Source of the DNA: Candidatus Segetimicrobium genomatis
Lineage (GTDB): Bacteria > Sysuimicrobiota > Sysuimicrobiia > Sysuimicrobiales > Segetimicrobiaceae
Length of the DNA stretch: 6,367 nt
NCBI GenBank assembly: GCA_005882445.1
Contig: VBAN01000032.1
Coordinates: forward strand, 1-6,367
Direction of reading: 5' to 3'
This document shows positions 5,913-6,367 of this stretch, one piece after another (within the stretch, counting starts at the first letter, position 1; the number at the start of each line of letters is the position of its first letter). A program made the position numbers and the translations under genes. The notes below the pieces were generated by a model that was not told the DNA's origin, made no database searches, and saw nothing but the letters and a program-made list of their open reading frames with translations.

Positions 5913-6367
5913 ATGACGGATTACACGTCGCGTTTTTTGGCCTCGGGCAAGATCGGCAGGACCCTGTTGCTGGGGATTGCGCTCGCCCTCGCGACCCCCT
6001 GCGGCGATGTAGCCTTGGGTCAGAGTAACCCCGAGAGCCAGCCGGGGACCCCCTCGTTCATCGCGGTCGACCTCCTCCCCCGTGGGTTTACCGATTCCGG
6101 AGCATACGGCATCTCCGGTGGACAGCAGGTGGGGGACGGTTCTGGTCAGGCCACCTTGGGCCACACGCACGCGCTCTTGTGGCGCGGCCACGCGGTCGGT
6201 GTGGTGGATCTCACCCCCGACTGGTTCCTGGACACCCAAGCGGTCGGCATCTCCGGGGGGCAGCAGGTGGGGTGGGGCTCAGGCCTCGCCACCTGGGGCC
6301 ATGACCACGCGCTGTTGTGGAGCGGCAGCGCCGCGAGCGTGGTGGACCTGCACCCGGGTGTGTTTGC
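5913..6367 (+). CDS. Exported HAF-like extracellular repeat protein, C-terminus cut by window edge
   Basis: The frame is open from ATG 5913 to the right edge: 151 complete codons with no stop. Residues 12-37 form a positively charged then hydrophobic export signal (GKIGRTLLLGIALALA, possible cleavage near LGQ at 35-37). C30 could be taken for a lipobox cysteine, but ATPC is a poor match. A Pro/Ser-rich linker follows, then two copies of a 46-residue unit: a GISGGQQVG block starts at residues 66 and 112, HALLW at 86 and 132, and VVDL at 97 and 143. The repeat is also visible in DNA, 138 nt apart (GGCATCTCCGG at 6108 and 6246). The pattern resembles the HAF family of extracellular repeats (usually HAFLW), which I expect to fold as blades of a propeller-like domain. 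Function is unknown; more repeats are likely beyond the edge. It follows the cox terminator in the same direction but is probably a separate unit. Confidence 0.85.
   Translation, partial: MTDYTSRFLASGKIGRTLLLGIALALATPCGDVALGQSNPESQPGTPSFIAVDLLPRGFTDSGAYGISGGQQVGDGSGQATLGHTHALLWRGHAVGVVDLTPDWFLDTQAVGISGGQQVGWGSGLATWGHDHALLWSGSAASVVDLHPGVF

Overview
This is a high-GC bacterial window. It holds one complete three-gene operon in the middle, a broken gene just upstream of it, and a truncated gene for a secreted repeat protein at each edge. Nothing fixes the taxon. The GC-rich coding, frequent GTG starts, strong purine-rich ribosome binding sites and a form II molybdenum hydroxylase fit a soil or sediment bacterium of a poorly cultured high-GC lineage, but that is inference.

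Layout. Positions 1-1009 (minus strand) encode the N-terminal 336 residues of an exported protein made of phage-tail-collar / MdpB-type domains repeating every 136 residues; its C-terminus lies off the left edge. Positions 1010-1540 are a divergent intergenic region with a good sigma70-like promoter pointing right. Positions 1541-1904 are a VOC/glyoxalase-family gene disrupted by an internal deletion plus frameshift. Positions 2021-5772 are coxS-coxL-coxM homologues, packed head to tail (14-15 nt gap, then a 4-nt ATGA overlap). Strong hairpins follow coxM. Positions 5913-6367 begin a second exported repeat protein (HAF-like, 46-residue period) that runs off the right edge.

How the genes work together. 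The cox-type genes encode the iron-sulfur (S), molybdenum cofactor (L) and FAD (M) subunits of one cytoplasmic hydroxylase of the xanthine oxidase family. Electrons from the substrate would pass from molybdenum through two [2Fe-2S] clusters to FAD. The large subunit carries AYRGAGR rather than the cysteine-containing AYxCSFR loop, and the gene order is S-L-M. Both mark it as form II, so true CO oxidation should not be assumed and the physiological substrate is unknown.

I found no mobile element, CRISPR array, RNA gene or clearly new system. The points most worth a second look are the exactly periodic secreted tail-collar protein, the deleted VOC gene with an intact promoter, the unknown substrate of the form II enzyme, and the hairpin in the coxS leader.
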